Shown here: positions 25,645 through 35,400 of the stretch, in pieces | Numbering within the stretch: the first letter of the stretch is position 1 | Layout of the letters: every line of letters starts with the position of its first letter | Source: Psychrosphaera haliotis | GTDB taxonomy: Bacteria; Pseudomonadota; Gammaproteobacteria; Enterobacterales; Alteromonadaceae | Length of the DNA: 64,000 nt | Direction: 5' to 3' | Assembly: GCF_039523615.1 (NCBI RefSeq) | Contig: NZ_BAAAFQ010000004.1 | Location: 620,001-684,000 of the forward strand | The notes under the pieces: model-generated | Databases searched by the model: none | The model's input: only the letters and a program-made list of their open reading frames with translations | Told to the model about the DNA's origin: nothing | Translations under genes and position numbers: made by a program

Positions 25645-26175
25645 CTAAACTTGGCAAAAACAGCCTGTAACATCAGAAACCACAACATCTGACTCGAAAC
25701 CTTGTAGATGATTGTTAATCGCCATATCCACAAAACTATTGGTTTTTGAGCAACTATAGCCCGCAGAGTATGGACCTAAATAGACCAATTGCCCTTTATC
25801 AACAACAATTACCGAAGGTGCTGCAGGAACAATATCAGTAAATTGACTACTGAGTTTTCGGTTTAAGACTTCAAAACCTTTATTTCTAACTAGTTTGTCT
25901 ATCTCTACTTTATGGCTTTCTGGAACTTTATTGCAGTGGCACCCATCTGCAGTAAAGTGAATAACGGTTTTCGAGTTTTCACTAGAAATAAAACCTTCAT
26001 CATGCAACCGTTTGAATAGTTGCTTAACTTCAACATTGGCAAGTTGATTGTTTGAATCAAAATGCGTCATTCTTTTAGCTATAAAGTAGTTGGCTGCGAA
26101 CACAGTGCCAACTAACCAAACAAGCACTAAGCTAATGTGGATTAAAGAGAGCTTAGACTTTGAAGTTGGAGACAT
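25645..26175 (-). CDS. Membrane-anchored thioredoxin-like cysteine-rich protein (DUF6436-like)
   Basis: A 176-residue protein from the ATG at 26175 (an upstream TTG adds three residues). One N-terminal helix (about 12-30, HISLVLVWLVGTVFAANYF in parts) anchors it, facing the periplasm. The folded part begins like a thioredoxin: VIHFTADGCHCNKV with a CxC pair, later PAAPSVIVVDKGQLVYLGPYSAGYSC (in parts; a cis-Pro-like PSV) and a C-terminal GCFCQV. Five cysteines in total suggest redox or metal chemistry. The order of motifs recalls DUF6436; this is from memory. The gene overlaps the methyl-accepting gene by 23 bases, implying coupled expression. Confidence 0.62.
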   Translation of the reverse strand: MSPTSKSKLSLIHISLVLVWLVGTVFAANYFIAKRMTHFDSNNQLANVEVKQLFKRLHDEGFISSENSKTVIHFTADGCHCNKVPESHKVEIDKLVRNKGFEVLNRKLSSQFTDIVPAAPSVIVVDKGQLVYLGPYSAGYSCSKTNSFVDMAINNHLQGFESDVVVSDVTGCFCQV

Positions 26176-27622
26176 GCTGCTCAAGAGACGTTATAGACCT
26201 CGCAATTTTTGAGGCTTCCAATTCCAATTCATTAATTCGACTTAAGTCATCGACACTGGATGTACGCATATTTTCAGTATTTTCAGAGATTGTATTAATT
26301 GTTTGCGATTGTTCATCTACAGATTCTGCCACCGCAATTGCAATATCGCTAGATTCTGCAACCAAAAATGTCGCTTCTTCTATTTTAGCCGTAGCATCTG
26401 CAGCTACCTCATTCACATTACTCACTACTTCTAAACATTTACCCATAGAGTCGGTAGAACGATTTGAGTACTCTAATAACTTCGCCATCGTTTCTGTGAT
26501 TTTACTTGTGCTTTCTTTGGTTCTTGTGGCCAAAGCTCTAACTTCATCCGCAACGACAGCAAAACCTCGCCCTTGCTCTCCAGCTCTGGCAGCCTCAATA
26601 GCCGCGTTTAGTGCTAATAAATTAGTTTGCTCAGCAATCCCTGATATTTCCGCTAAAACGGCGGAAATTGCTTCACTAGATTTAGATAACTCTGCTATTT
26701 CTTCGCTTGTTAAATTGAGGGCATTCGTTAACGTCTTATTGTTGTCATTAATTTCGGTGATACAAACCTTTGTAACTTCAGTTAAGTCGAGAGCTTTACC
26801 CATTTGTGAACTTAGTTGTGTTGCATTGTTTGCGATCAGGGAAACTGTCTGCACCATTTCAGTAATTGACGAAGCTATTATATTAATTTCATCACTGCGA
26901 TATTGCGTTGATGAAGACAAGCCGTCTTTCGAAGTAGCGAGTTGCCTATTATTCTCTATTAATTCTTTCGTTTGTTTCTTCACATCTATTATCGTCGTCT
27001 CTAACAAAGCTAATAACGAATTAAAACCATCAAGAACTTGATTATCCGGAACAGATGAGCGAGTTGATAAGTCTATCTCGGTAGGATTGCTTACTAGCCT
27101 TTTTGTTAGGTCAGTAAGCTCTTTGCCAACAATACTGTCATCAAAAAGTTGTTTGGCAATGTATCCCGCAATTATGGCTTCTGCCACTGCATAAACAGCA
27201 TGGATAATTACAGTAGAAAAATACAGTCGATCTTCATCAAAAATATAAACATCTACACCATTTGTTTGCATCACATAAAACGAAACGTGGTGTACAGCAA
27301 TTAAGCCAACGGCAGAAATAAACACTTTCCAATCGCTGTAAACGATTAGAAAAGCTAATAATATAAATATTTCAAAGTGAACTTCAATTAAGCCATTTAA
27401 TTGGTGAATATGAAGGCATGCAAATACCATAGAAACAAGAGCGGCAACGTGTCTTGTTAGTGCGGCTTCAGGAGCCGTTCGTACCATGTAGAGGCCAATT
27501 GCTAACGCTCCTCCACCAATGACAATGGCCTCTGGTAATGTGTCATACACAAAAGCGAGTACAATAGATTCAATAAATAACGTGATAAATAAAATCGAAA
27601 ATAACTTTGATTCTTTTTTCAT
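26153..27622 (-). CDS. Methyl-accepting chemotaxis protein with His-rich multi-pass membrane domain
   Basis: I prefer the ATG at 27622 (MKKESKLFSIL), which has GAGG five bases before it; the upstream ATG adds five residues. The 489-residue protein begins with about six membrane helices (residues 8-175) without a large periplasmic domain. Several histidines lie in or near helices: ACLHIHQ, EVHFEIF, AVHHVSFY and VIIHAVYA. The cytoplasmic part has a short linker and a signalling coiled coil with the kinase-contact hairpin IAEQTNLLALNAAIEAARAG and GRGFAVVADEVR. It probably senses through the membrane domain, feeding CheA. The next gene, a thioredoxin-like protein, overlaps its 3' end. Confidence 0.88.
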   Translation of the reverse strand: MKKESKLFSILFITLFIESIVLAFVYDTLPEAIVIGGGALAIGLYMVRTAPEAALTRHVAALVSMVFACLHIHQLNGLIEVHFEIFILLAFLIVYSDWKVFISAVGLIAVHHVSFYVMQTNGVDVYIFDEDRLYFSTVIIHAVYAVAEAIIAGYIAKQLFDDSIVGKELTDLTKRLVSNPTEIDLSTRSSVPDNQVLDGFNSLLALLETTIIDVKKQTKELIENNRQLATSKDGLSSSTQYRSDEINIIASSITEMVQTVSLIANNATQLSSQMGKALDLTEVTKVCITEINDNNKTLTNALNLTSEEIAELSKSSEAISAVLAEISGIAEQTNLLALNAAIEAARAGEQGRGFAVVADEVRALATRTKESTSKITETMAKLLEYSNRSTDSMGKCLEVVSNVNEVAADATAKIEEATFLVAESSDIAIAVAESVDEQSQTINTISENTENMRTSSVDDLSRINELELEASKIARSITSLEQHVSNFKV

Positions 27623-27754
27623 GAAGGCCTCATCCATCTATTTTTGACAGATCTTTATTAACTAGACTAAATTGGGTATACGTTACAATAAGTGTAGACG
27701 CTCTTTTGTTTTTGAAACTATTTTATTTGACGTATCTAGCTAGCTTACATTTTG

Positions 27755-29380
27755 CTATTCAATTGGCTGATAACCCGGAAGCTCATATATATCAAAAGGG
27801 TCAAGTTGATCAGTTGATGCAAACTCTCTAATGTACTTTTCATATACTCTAGACTCTACGAATATAGCGAAAATATCACTATCTAGGTGATTATTTTCAA
27901 CTAGAGATCCCATTATTTTTAGGCATTCACTAACAGGCTTGGCACTTTTGTATGGTCTATCAGCAGCAGATAGGGCCTCAAATATGTCCGCCAACGCCAT
28001 TAGTCTTGCTGGAACTGACATCTGTTCTTTTGTCAGGCCACGTGGGTAACCTTTGCCATCCATAGTTTCGTGATGCCCTAAAGCATACTCAGTGACGTTT
28101 TGAAGGTGTTTTGGAAATGGTAAGGTTTCCAATATATCCATCGTGATAACCATATGGTTTTTCATAATTTCTTTTTCTGCGTCGGTAAGAGTACCTCGAC
28201 GAATTTTCAAATTTTCAACTTCATTTTCGTTCAAAACTGAAGTAGCAACTCCCTCAATTGCCAGTTGGTAACTTTTAGATACCTGATCTATTGATTCAAT
28301 ATCTTGATCACTTAGGTATTCACCGCCAACGTTAACTTTTTGAATAAAAGACCGATCTAATTTGAGTTGTTTTAGTTCCCTATCCATAGACGTTTTAAGT
28401 TGCTGAACTTCAATTGTATTGCCCTTTTGCAACGCGTTTATAATTTTATTTTGATAGGCTATCTCGATATCTTTAGCCACAATTTCAAATTTTGCATTTA
28501 CAAACTCAATACGGTCAAAAATAGTCTGCAATTTCTTCGACTTTTCTATTATGTGGTCGGGTGTAGCAATTTTTCCGCAATCATGTAACCAACCAGCAAT
28601 ATCAATTTCATGGCGATCAGCATCAGTCATGGTAAAGTCCGCGAGTGGGCCCCTACTTTCTTTATGTATTTCCTCAGCCAGCATTAGAGTTAGTGCTGGT
28701 ACACGTCTGCAGTGTCCGCCAGTATGTGGAGACTTCTCATCTATAGCTTTTGCAATAGTTCTCGCAAATGCAGAAAACAGCTGTTCCATTTCTTGCACTA
28801 ATGCCGTATTCGTTAGTGATATAGCTCCTAGTGAAGCAAATGACCGAACGAGAGTTTCTACGTCATTACTGAATTCAACCGTCTGTCCATCTTCTAACGC
28901 ATTTATTAATTGAATAACGCCTATGATATCCCCCGTATGATCCTTTAACGGGATTACAAGCATAGATTGTGTTCTGTAGCCTGTCGCTTCGTCCATTTTA
29001 CGAGCGGCACTGACATCAAAGGGAATTGCTGCGTAAACATCAGGAATGTTAATGACTTCACCTGAGTTTGCGGAGTGAGCTACCATTGCGTTTTTATTTG
29101 GTGCACCATCGATAAACAGTGGAATGTCGGAGAATTCTAATGTCTTGGCTGACCCACCACCTAAATAGATATCTAAAGTACGGTTTATTACCGTCTCAAA
29201 TTTTAAGTGCTTTTCTGACGTAATTGAATAAATTGATCCCGCATCACAATTGGCGATAGACATAACGATCTGTAAAATTTCATCCAGTAATTTACTCGAG
29301 TCACTTTCGCTTGATAGCCTAATACTAATATCAACTAATTGTTGCAATGCATAAGAGTTTGTTATTTTTTGCTGCGCCAT
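27755..29380 (-). CDS. GAF-HD-GYP c-di-GMP phosphodiesterase-like protein
   Basis: A 541-residue cytoplasmic protein. An N-terminal GAF domain (about 10-195) is followed by an HD-GYP domain: RTIAKAIDEKSPHTGGHCRRV, WLHDCGKI with the His266-Asp267 pair, HHETMDGKGYPRGL with GYP at 444-446, and LMALADIFEALSAADRPY. Between the HD pair and the rest lies a charged, helical insertion of about 110 residues (281-394) not found in textbook HD-GYP proteins. Metal ligands appear intact, so breakdown of c-di-GMP is likely. It begins 7 bases after the adenylate cyclase and is the last gene of the six-gene operon. Confidence 0.9.
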   Translation of the reverse strand: MAQQKITNSYALQQLVDISIRLSSESDSSKLLDEILQIVMSIANCDAGSIYSITSEKHLKFETVINRTLDIYLGGGSAKTLEFSDIPLFIDGAPNKNAMVAHSANSGEVINIPDVYAAIPFDVSAARKMDEATGYRTQSMLVIPLKDHTGDIIGVIQLINALEDGQTVEFSNDVETLVRSFASLGAISLTNTALVQEMEQLFSAFARTIAKAIDEKSPHTGGHCRRVPALTLMLAEEIHKESRGPLADFTMTDADRHEIDIAGWLHDCGKIATPDHIIEKSKKLQTIFDRIEFVNAKFEIVAKDIEIAYQNKIINALQKGNTIEVQQLKTSMDRELKQLKLDRSFIQKVNVGGEYLSDQDIESIDQVSKSYQLAIEGVATSVLNENEVENLKIRRGTLTDAEKEIMKNHMVITMDILETLPFPKHLQNVTEYALGHHETMDGKGYPRGLTKEQMSVPARLMALADIFEALSAADRPYKSAKPVSECLKIMGSLVENNHLDSDIFAIFVESRVYEKYIREFASTDQLDPFDIYELPGYQPIE

Positions 29381-29387
29381 AGTTTTG

Positions 29388-31613
29388 CTACTTTTTTAAA
29401 TGAATGAATTCACCAGACCAATTTTCTGGTAAAGAGTTTACATCTACGCTGTTAATACGTTCTAACATAATTTCATAAACCCTTGTACTTAAAATGTTAT
29501 TTCTAACCAATTGATTAAATAACAGTAACGCCTTAGACCAGTCTTTAGAATAGTATAGTTTAAAGGCTTCGTGGTGTTGGCTAAGTAATTCGTCAATTCC
29601 CTTAATTGCACAATCACTGCTCAAGGGCTCATAAATCTCAACTGCGTCATTTTTACCAACTACCGTTACTTTATCAATTAGCCGATATTTATATTTAGGT
29701 GCTTGCTTTTTAGTGGCCTTTGACACTAGTACCCCTACATTGTAGAACTTAGTGAGCGACTCAATTCTAGAACCTAAATTGACAGTGTCGCCAAGTACAG
29801 TATAAGCTTTTCGATATTGAGAGCCCATATCACCTACGTTCATCTCTCCCGTACTTATGCCTATCCCCAAAGCAACTTCCGGCCAACCCTTGTTTAAATA
29901 GGAGCGGTTTAATACCGACAAAATAGATTGCATACCTAGAGCACTATCTATTGCTTTTTCAGCATGAGCTGGTTCATCAATGGGAGCATTCCAAAACGCC
30001 ATCACCATATCGCCCACATATTTATCTATCGTACCGTCGTGACTAAATATGACTTCTGTAACAGCAGATAAGTATTCATTTAGAAACTCACTTAGCTCTA
30101 ATGGAGATAGCGACTCGGATAAGGTTGTAAAGCCTCGTATATCAGCAAACAGTACACTCATCTCCCTTCGCTCACTCTTTACCTCAGAGCCTTTTGGGTT
30201 TGTAACCAGCCTTTCGATATGCTGCGGCGGTACATATTGTCCAAACATACTTTGAATATTTTTTTTAGTTCTACTTTCACTAACGTAGCCAAAAAAAACA
30301 TAGTAAAAAGTCAGTGTTAGAGTTAATAATACTGAAAGAAACAAAGGTAAATTCAGCTTTAATATTGACCACAGATATAAGTTACTTCCTAAAATGATGG
30401 TTACAGTACCAAGCCCTAAGCTTAGAATCGTTATTGCACTTCGCCCTATCATTAAGCTAGACACCACTAAACCAATTAGCAACATTTGAATGATTAAATA
30501 TGCGGTTGTCCAATCAGGTTCAGAAGGAACAATGTCAGGGTTCATTAGACCTTCAAATACATTTGCATGAATTTCAACTCCTGGGTATTGCAGACCTACA
30601 GATGTAGACCTTAAATCAGCTAAACCAACAGCAGATGTGCCTATAAAAACAACTGCTCCCTCCAGCTGCTCCCCATCAAGCCTGTTATTTAACACGTCAG
30701 TGGCCGACAGATAAGGAAAAGAAAATGCAGGGCCTCTAAAAGGAATTAACATTTGGCCATACTCATCTGTATTCACACGTTGTTGAGCTACTTCAACAGA
30801 ATCAAAAAAACTGTAGCCAGTATTGGTATCAATTTTATGATTAGTTTTAATTTTAGCTGAAAGTGTGTAAAGCCTTGCCGCCTCGAGTGCAATAGATGGG
30901 TACAAATTACCTTTATGTTCTAAAACAAGCGCAGCTCGCCTTATGAAACCGTCTGAGTCCGCTCTAGAATTTATAAAACCTAATCCTAAAGACGCCTCCT
31001 GCAGTTCATCTATATTGCTAATCACTCCGTTATAACTTGTTACCAAGGATTGGTGATGTAAATCTGAATCCCATTCAACACTTGTTTTTAGCCGTCCGCC
31101 TGATGTGAATTCAGTGTCTTCTGTTAACAGAAAGCCCAATACAGACTCGCTATCTAACAAAGCCCCTCTGAACTCTAAATCAGCATCTACTTCATGTTTA
31201 ACTTTTTTTAAAGCTTCAATTACGCTGGGGTTAGTGATGTTGGAATGTATCGCTATTTTATCAACGGGATTAACTTCCGGTTCTGAAAAGAAAATATCAA
31301 ACGCGATAACCGCAGCGCCCTGCTGGCTTAGTTCAGTTACTAGCTCTGATATTTTAGAGCGGCTCCACGGGTATCGACCTTGTTCGCGCATGCTCTTTTC
31401 ATCAATGTCGACAATGACAATGTTTTCATTTGATTCACGTACATCTAAGCTACTGGTAAGGTTAAGCCGGAAATCATATAGGATCCCTTCTACCCTTTGA
31501 TTCACTTGGTAGATATAGTCTATTCTTGTTGTTTCTATAAATACAAAAAAAACAGTTATTAGCACTCCAGTCCAAAAGTGTCTTGAACCTATTTTTTTAA
31601 AGGCGATTTTCAA
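29388..31613 (-). CDS. CHASE2-domain class III adenylate cyclase
   Basis: A 741-residue inner-membrane enzyme. One helix (about 13-28), a periplasmic CHASE2 sensor (about 40-360, with VDIDEKSM..QGRYPWSR and AFDIFFSEP), three further helices (about 370-442) and a C-terminal cyclase domain (about 480-650). Catalytic features: metal Asp491 (FADIRGF) and Asp535 (GDMVMAFW), Lys531 and the T/D pair in AYTVLGD that favour ATP, and Asn612/Arg616 (NLGSRIE). It should make cAMP in response to an envelope signal. The start is a TTG that overlaps the TGA of the MBL-fold gene, so translation is coupled. Sits in the operon between the MBL hydrolase and HD-GYP genes. Confidence 0.92.
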   Translation of the reverse strand: MKIAFKKIGSRHFWTGVLITVFFVFIETTRIDYIYQVNQRVEGILYDFRLNLTSSLDVRESNENIVIVDIDEKSMREQGRYPWSRSKISELVTELSQQGAAVIAFDIFFSEPEVNPVDKIAIHSNITNPSVIEALKKVKHEVDADLEFRGALLDSESVLGFLLTEDTEFTSGGRLKTSVEWDSDLHHQSLVTSYNGVISNIDELQEASLGLGFINSRADSDGFIRRAALVLEHKGNLYPSIALEAARLYTLSAKIKTNHKIDTNTGYSFFDSVEVAQQRVNTDEYGQMLIPFRGPAFSFPYLSATDVLNNRLDGEQLEGAVVFIGTSAVGLADLRSTSVGLQYPGVEIHANVFEGLMNPDIVPSEPDWTTAYLIIQMLLIGLVVSSLMIGRSAITILSLGLGTVTIILGSNLYLWSILKLNLPLFLSVLLTLTLTFYYVFFGYVSESRTKKNIQSMFGQYVPPQHIERLVTNPKGSEVKSERREMSVLFADIRGFTTLSESLSPLELSEFLNEYLSAVTEVIFSHDGTIDKYVGDMVMAFWNAPIDEPAHAEKAIDSALGMQSILSVLNRSYLNKGWPEVALGIGISTGEMNVGDMGSQYRKAYTVLGDTVNLGSRIESLTKFYNVGVLVSKATKKQAPKYKYRLIDKVTVVGKNDAVEIYEPLSSDCAIKGIDELLSQHHEAFKLYYSKDWSKALLLFNQLVRNNILSTRVYEIMLERINSVDVNSLPENWSGEFIHLKK

Positions 31614-32458
31614 AACTCAATCGCACTCAAATCAATTAACTGGCCTTCTTTTGCGCAGCAAACTTGTAAAAAGCCACGGCTGTCTTCTTTCAATTCTTTT
31701 TCGATTTGCTCAAGCTGCTCATCTGTTCTAAATGGATCGTGGCTAATTAAAGCTACCGCTTTTACATTTGCACTTTTTGCTAATTTGAGTACCTGAGTTG
31801 TGGTTGAATGGCCCCAACCAAGCTTCTCGGGTAGTTCGGTATCCACAAACTGACCGTCATGAATAAGTAAATCGGCGCCATCAATAAATGTTTCCCACTC
31901 TTTGATTGACGTATTTATCTTGCCTGGAGGAAATAATTCATTGTCCGTAACATAAGCTACCTTTTTTCCTGCCTGCGATATCAGGTAGGCCGTGCCTCCG
32001 TCCGGGTGGTTTAATGCTTGAGTCTGAACATCAAAATTGCCAATCGCAAAGCGTTTCGATGCTGTTGCTTCTTTATATAAAGAAATACTGGCGGGTAATT
32101 GATCATACTTTACAGGAAAATTAGAACCTGACATTTGCGTCAAAATAGCATCTTTATCACTGGATTCTACTTGCCCTGGGAAAATTTTAATTTTCCTTCC
32201 GCTTTGGTGAATAGGTTTAAAAAATGGAAAACCTTGAATATGATCCCAATGATTATGAGTTAATAAGATATTTATATCGTCGGTACTTTCTTCTATCAAC
32301 TCCTCCCCAAGCTTTATAATGCCAGTCCCTGAATCTAATATAATTTTGGTTTCATCAAATCCAGTAATTTCTACACATGAAGTGTTACCTCCAAATCCGA
32401 CCTTGCTTGGGCAGGGGCTAGGTACAGAGCCTCTTACGCCATAAAATTTAACTTTCAT
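31610..32458 (-). CDS. MBL-fold metallohydrolase, possible cyclic-nucleotide phosphodiesterase
   Basis: A 282-residue cytoplasmic protein from the ATG at 32458 (MKVKFYGVRGSVPSP), one base after the stop of the large lipoprotein. The VRGSVPSP...GGNTSCVEI...LDSGTGI opening is typical of a Lactamase_B_2-type group related to phosphodiesterases. Metal ligands: HNHWDH, LNHPDGG, YVTDNE, and the later GHSTT and ISHDPF. Family members hydrolyse cyclic phosphates or phosphodiesters. Coupling to a CHASE2 cyclase in one operon makes it a candidate cAMP phosphodiesterase, by inference only. Confidence 0.8.
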   Translation of the reverse strand: MKVKFYGVRGSVPSPCPSKVGFGGNTSCVEITGFDETKIILDSGTGIIKLGEELIEESTDDINILLTHNHWDHIQGFPFFKPIHQSGRKIKIFPGQVESSDKDAILTQMSGSNFPVKYDQLPASISLYKEATASKRFAIGNFDVQTQALNHPDGGTAYLISQAGKKVAYVTDNELFPPGKINTSIKEWETFIDGADLLIHDGQFVDTELPEKLGWGHSTTTQVLKLAKSANVKAVALISHDPFRTDEQLEQIEKELKEDSRGFLQVCCAKEGQLIDLSAIEF

Positions 32459-32459
32459 A

Positions 32460-35400
32460 CTACGGTTCAACTCCTTCTTCATAAAAGTTAAATTGAGACA
32501 ATGATATATCTTGGCTTACACCGTTATTGCACTGGCTAGAAACGACAATTTGATCGTTTGTATTTTGAATGAGTGCTGTAAATGATTGCTCACCTTGGCA
32601 GTCTGCCGCTAGGAATTTTCCATTACCTTCAATGCCAAAGTCGGTATCTAAACTTCCATCGCTCAATAATCGAGCTATTGCACCTTTTTTAACGGAATTG
32701 TTTTCACCATAGCCAACAAGGAGTATGCGTCCGTCGCTATCTATTGATACATCTAAAGTAGCAGAGTTAACGCCACTGCCAAATACATTGCTAACTTCAG
32801 CTAACCCGCCGTTTCCAAAGCTACCAAATTTTGTGCCATCTGTATTAAACTTCACGACCAAACTCTTCGTCATTATTTTGGTTGAGCTGCCAAAAACAAA
32901 TAGATGTCCTTCAGGCCCTAATAACAAGCCATTTACTTCTTCATTGCTCAATGGCTTAACTATTACATTCTCACCATTACCTGAAAAAGAACTGTCTTCT
33001 GTGCCATTTAAGCCATATTTAATAATACGGAAATTAGCACTAACGACACCAGTCGTGCCTGCTATGTAGGTGTTTCTACTGCTCTCTATAACAACTGCAG
33101 AATATACATCTCCCGAGTTACCAATTTCATAACCTTCACTCTGAAAAGATTCGCCAGCGCCATCATAACTATCGCTGTCAGAGTCTAAAACGCCCGTTGG
33201 GGATATTCTCATGACAACCGGTTTTATAGAGCCACTTTCTTTTAGGCTACCAATGGCAACAACTTTTCCTGCACCGTCGATATCAATGTCTTTAATAACA
33301 ACCTCTGTTGCGTTGGCTATAGCATCAGTTAAAAAAGTACCATCAATGCCAAAGCTCTGGTCAATTTCACCGCTTGCCGTTAACTTTGTAATAAAACCAT
33401 GCTTTATACTTTCACTATTTTCTACTTGACCAAACACAAATGCTGAGCCATCCATTTTCTCTTTCAAACCATACCCAACGACCTGCGGCCCAATATAAAT
33501 TTGTTTTGAACCGTTATCTCCGAAGGTTAGATCTAGCGAGCCCGAACTTAAATAACGATGTAATACTAAAATGTTATCACTCGCTAAATTAACCTGAGAA
33601 AGACTTAGATATTTTGTTGCTTGACTACCTGAAGCATATTTTATTAAAGAGATGGCAGAGTCGTCTTTTTCACGCCCACTTATATCTTTAACCAATTCAC
33701 CATCTTGACCACAACCAGACTCATCATCCGGAAAACAGCTAAAGAAAGAGCCTTCAGGCTCTATTGCTAACATTAGAGGCTTAAGCGCTCCCGACTCACT
33801 ACTTCCAACAACCCATGACCTCAAATACTCATCCACGACTATTGAAGATGCATTTACATTATCGTCCTTGATTACATTTAAAATACCGCCATCGCCAAAG
33901 TTACTTTCAATTTCACCATCTGTACTATCCATTTTAAAAACAAAAATACGATCACCTTCGTCTTCATATACTGTACCAACAGCCATTAAATCTGTGGAGT
34001 TAAAAGCTTGAACAATTGTATTAATTTCCGATGATGAACTGCCGTTATCATTGCCCGTGTTAAAGATAATAAAGCCATCGTCATCAACATTAGTGTCAAT
34101 CGTTCCCGTCTTGTCAATACCAACAACAAAGGCGTCTTTGCTACCCGAAATTTGCTCAGTAGAGCCGCCTATGTATGCCGTAAAGTCGGATCCTGCAATA
34201 CCAGCTAAAGTATTTAACTCGTCATCGCCAAGGCTACCTGGCACGTCCAATATTAAATCGGTGCCACCGTTGAATGTAACTTCGTTTTCAATGTCTGAAT
34301 TTAGGTACCTAACATAACCATCGAGATCACCGTTTAATCCTTTTGTTGCACCTACTACCATCAACTTGTTATCGTGGAAGCTTCTAATAGCATTCGCCTT
34401 GTCATCACGACTACCTGTACTCACATCTTTAAAGACTGGACTGTTTTCTTCGAAATTAAGATCATCATCATCTAGTTTCATTACTAAACTATCTAATTGC
34501 GTACCGTCATCTCTATATCCCACAGCATAAACTTTATTGTCTACAAAGGTAATGTCAGAGCCATATAGTTCACTTTCTTCGGTAGTACAGCGAATTCCTG
34601 AACCATTATCACCACTAGCATCATCTAACGTGCCGTTTAAATCAAAAAGCATCACACATAGTTCTCTACTGCCATTGAGTGCTTTATCTATAAGCACATA
34701 GAGGTTTCCATTGCCTTTCGTTATAGCCTTAGCTTGCTCTTCGCCACCTAAGTTTAAAGTCAGCTCACCATTGGTACCAAACGAAGAGTTAATATTTCCG
34801 TCAACATCATAAGAAATTAAATACACATCGGAATCTACATTATCTATATGTCCAGACGCATAAACGTTGCCATTAACTTCTGTTATGTCAGTCAATGTAG
34901 CAGACTGTTTACTACCATAAAGGTCGATATAGCCTGTCAACGTTCTACCAAAGTTACTCGCTTCGACCGGCGCTTTGGGCTCTATAACGTTCTCAATACC
35001 TATAGATATATTTGCAGTTGAAAATGCATTAGGGGAACCATTATCAGTCGCTTTCACTTCGATTATATGTGACTGGAAAGCCTCGAAGTTTAATACCGAA
35101 TTACCATTTACAGTTAGTTGGCCTGTATTTGAATCAATATTAAATAAACCGGAATCTCCGCCACTAATTTCAAAGGTAATGCTGTCGTCTTCTATGTCAG
35201 AGGCTATAACAGTTCCAACTACATGACCGGAAGATACATTTTCTAAAATACCCGAGAATGACTGAGCGGAAAGTATAGGAGCGTCATTAACTGCCGCCAC
35301 TGCTAGAGTTATTATCCCTCTATCACTGCTTCCGTTTCCATCTGAGATTTTATACTCAAAAGTGTCATCACCAAAAAAGTTTAACGCAGGGGTATAATCA

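Noticed and set aside
26160..27041. Long plus-strand open frame of 293 codons
   Set aside because: Exactly antisense to the methyl-accepting protein, Ser/Val-rich composition typical of a mirror frame, no Shine-Dalgarno or family motif.
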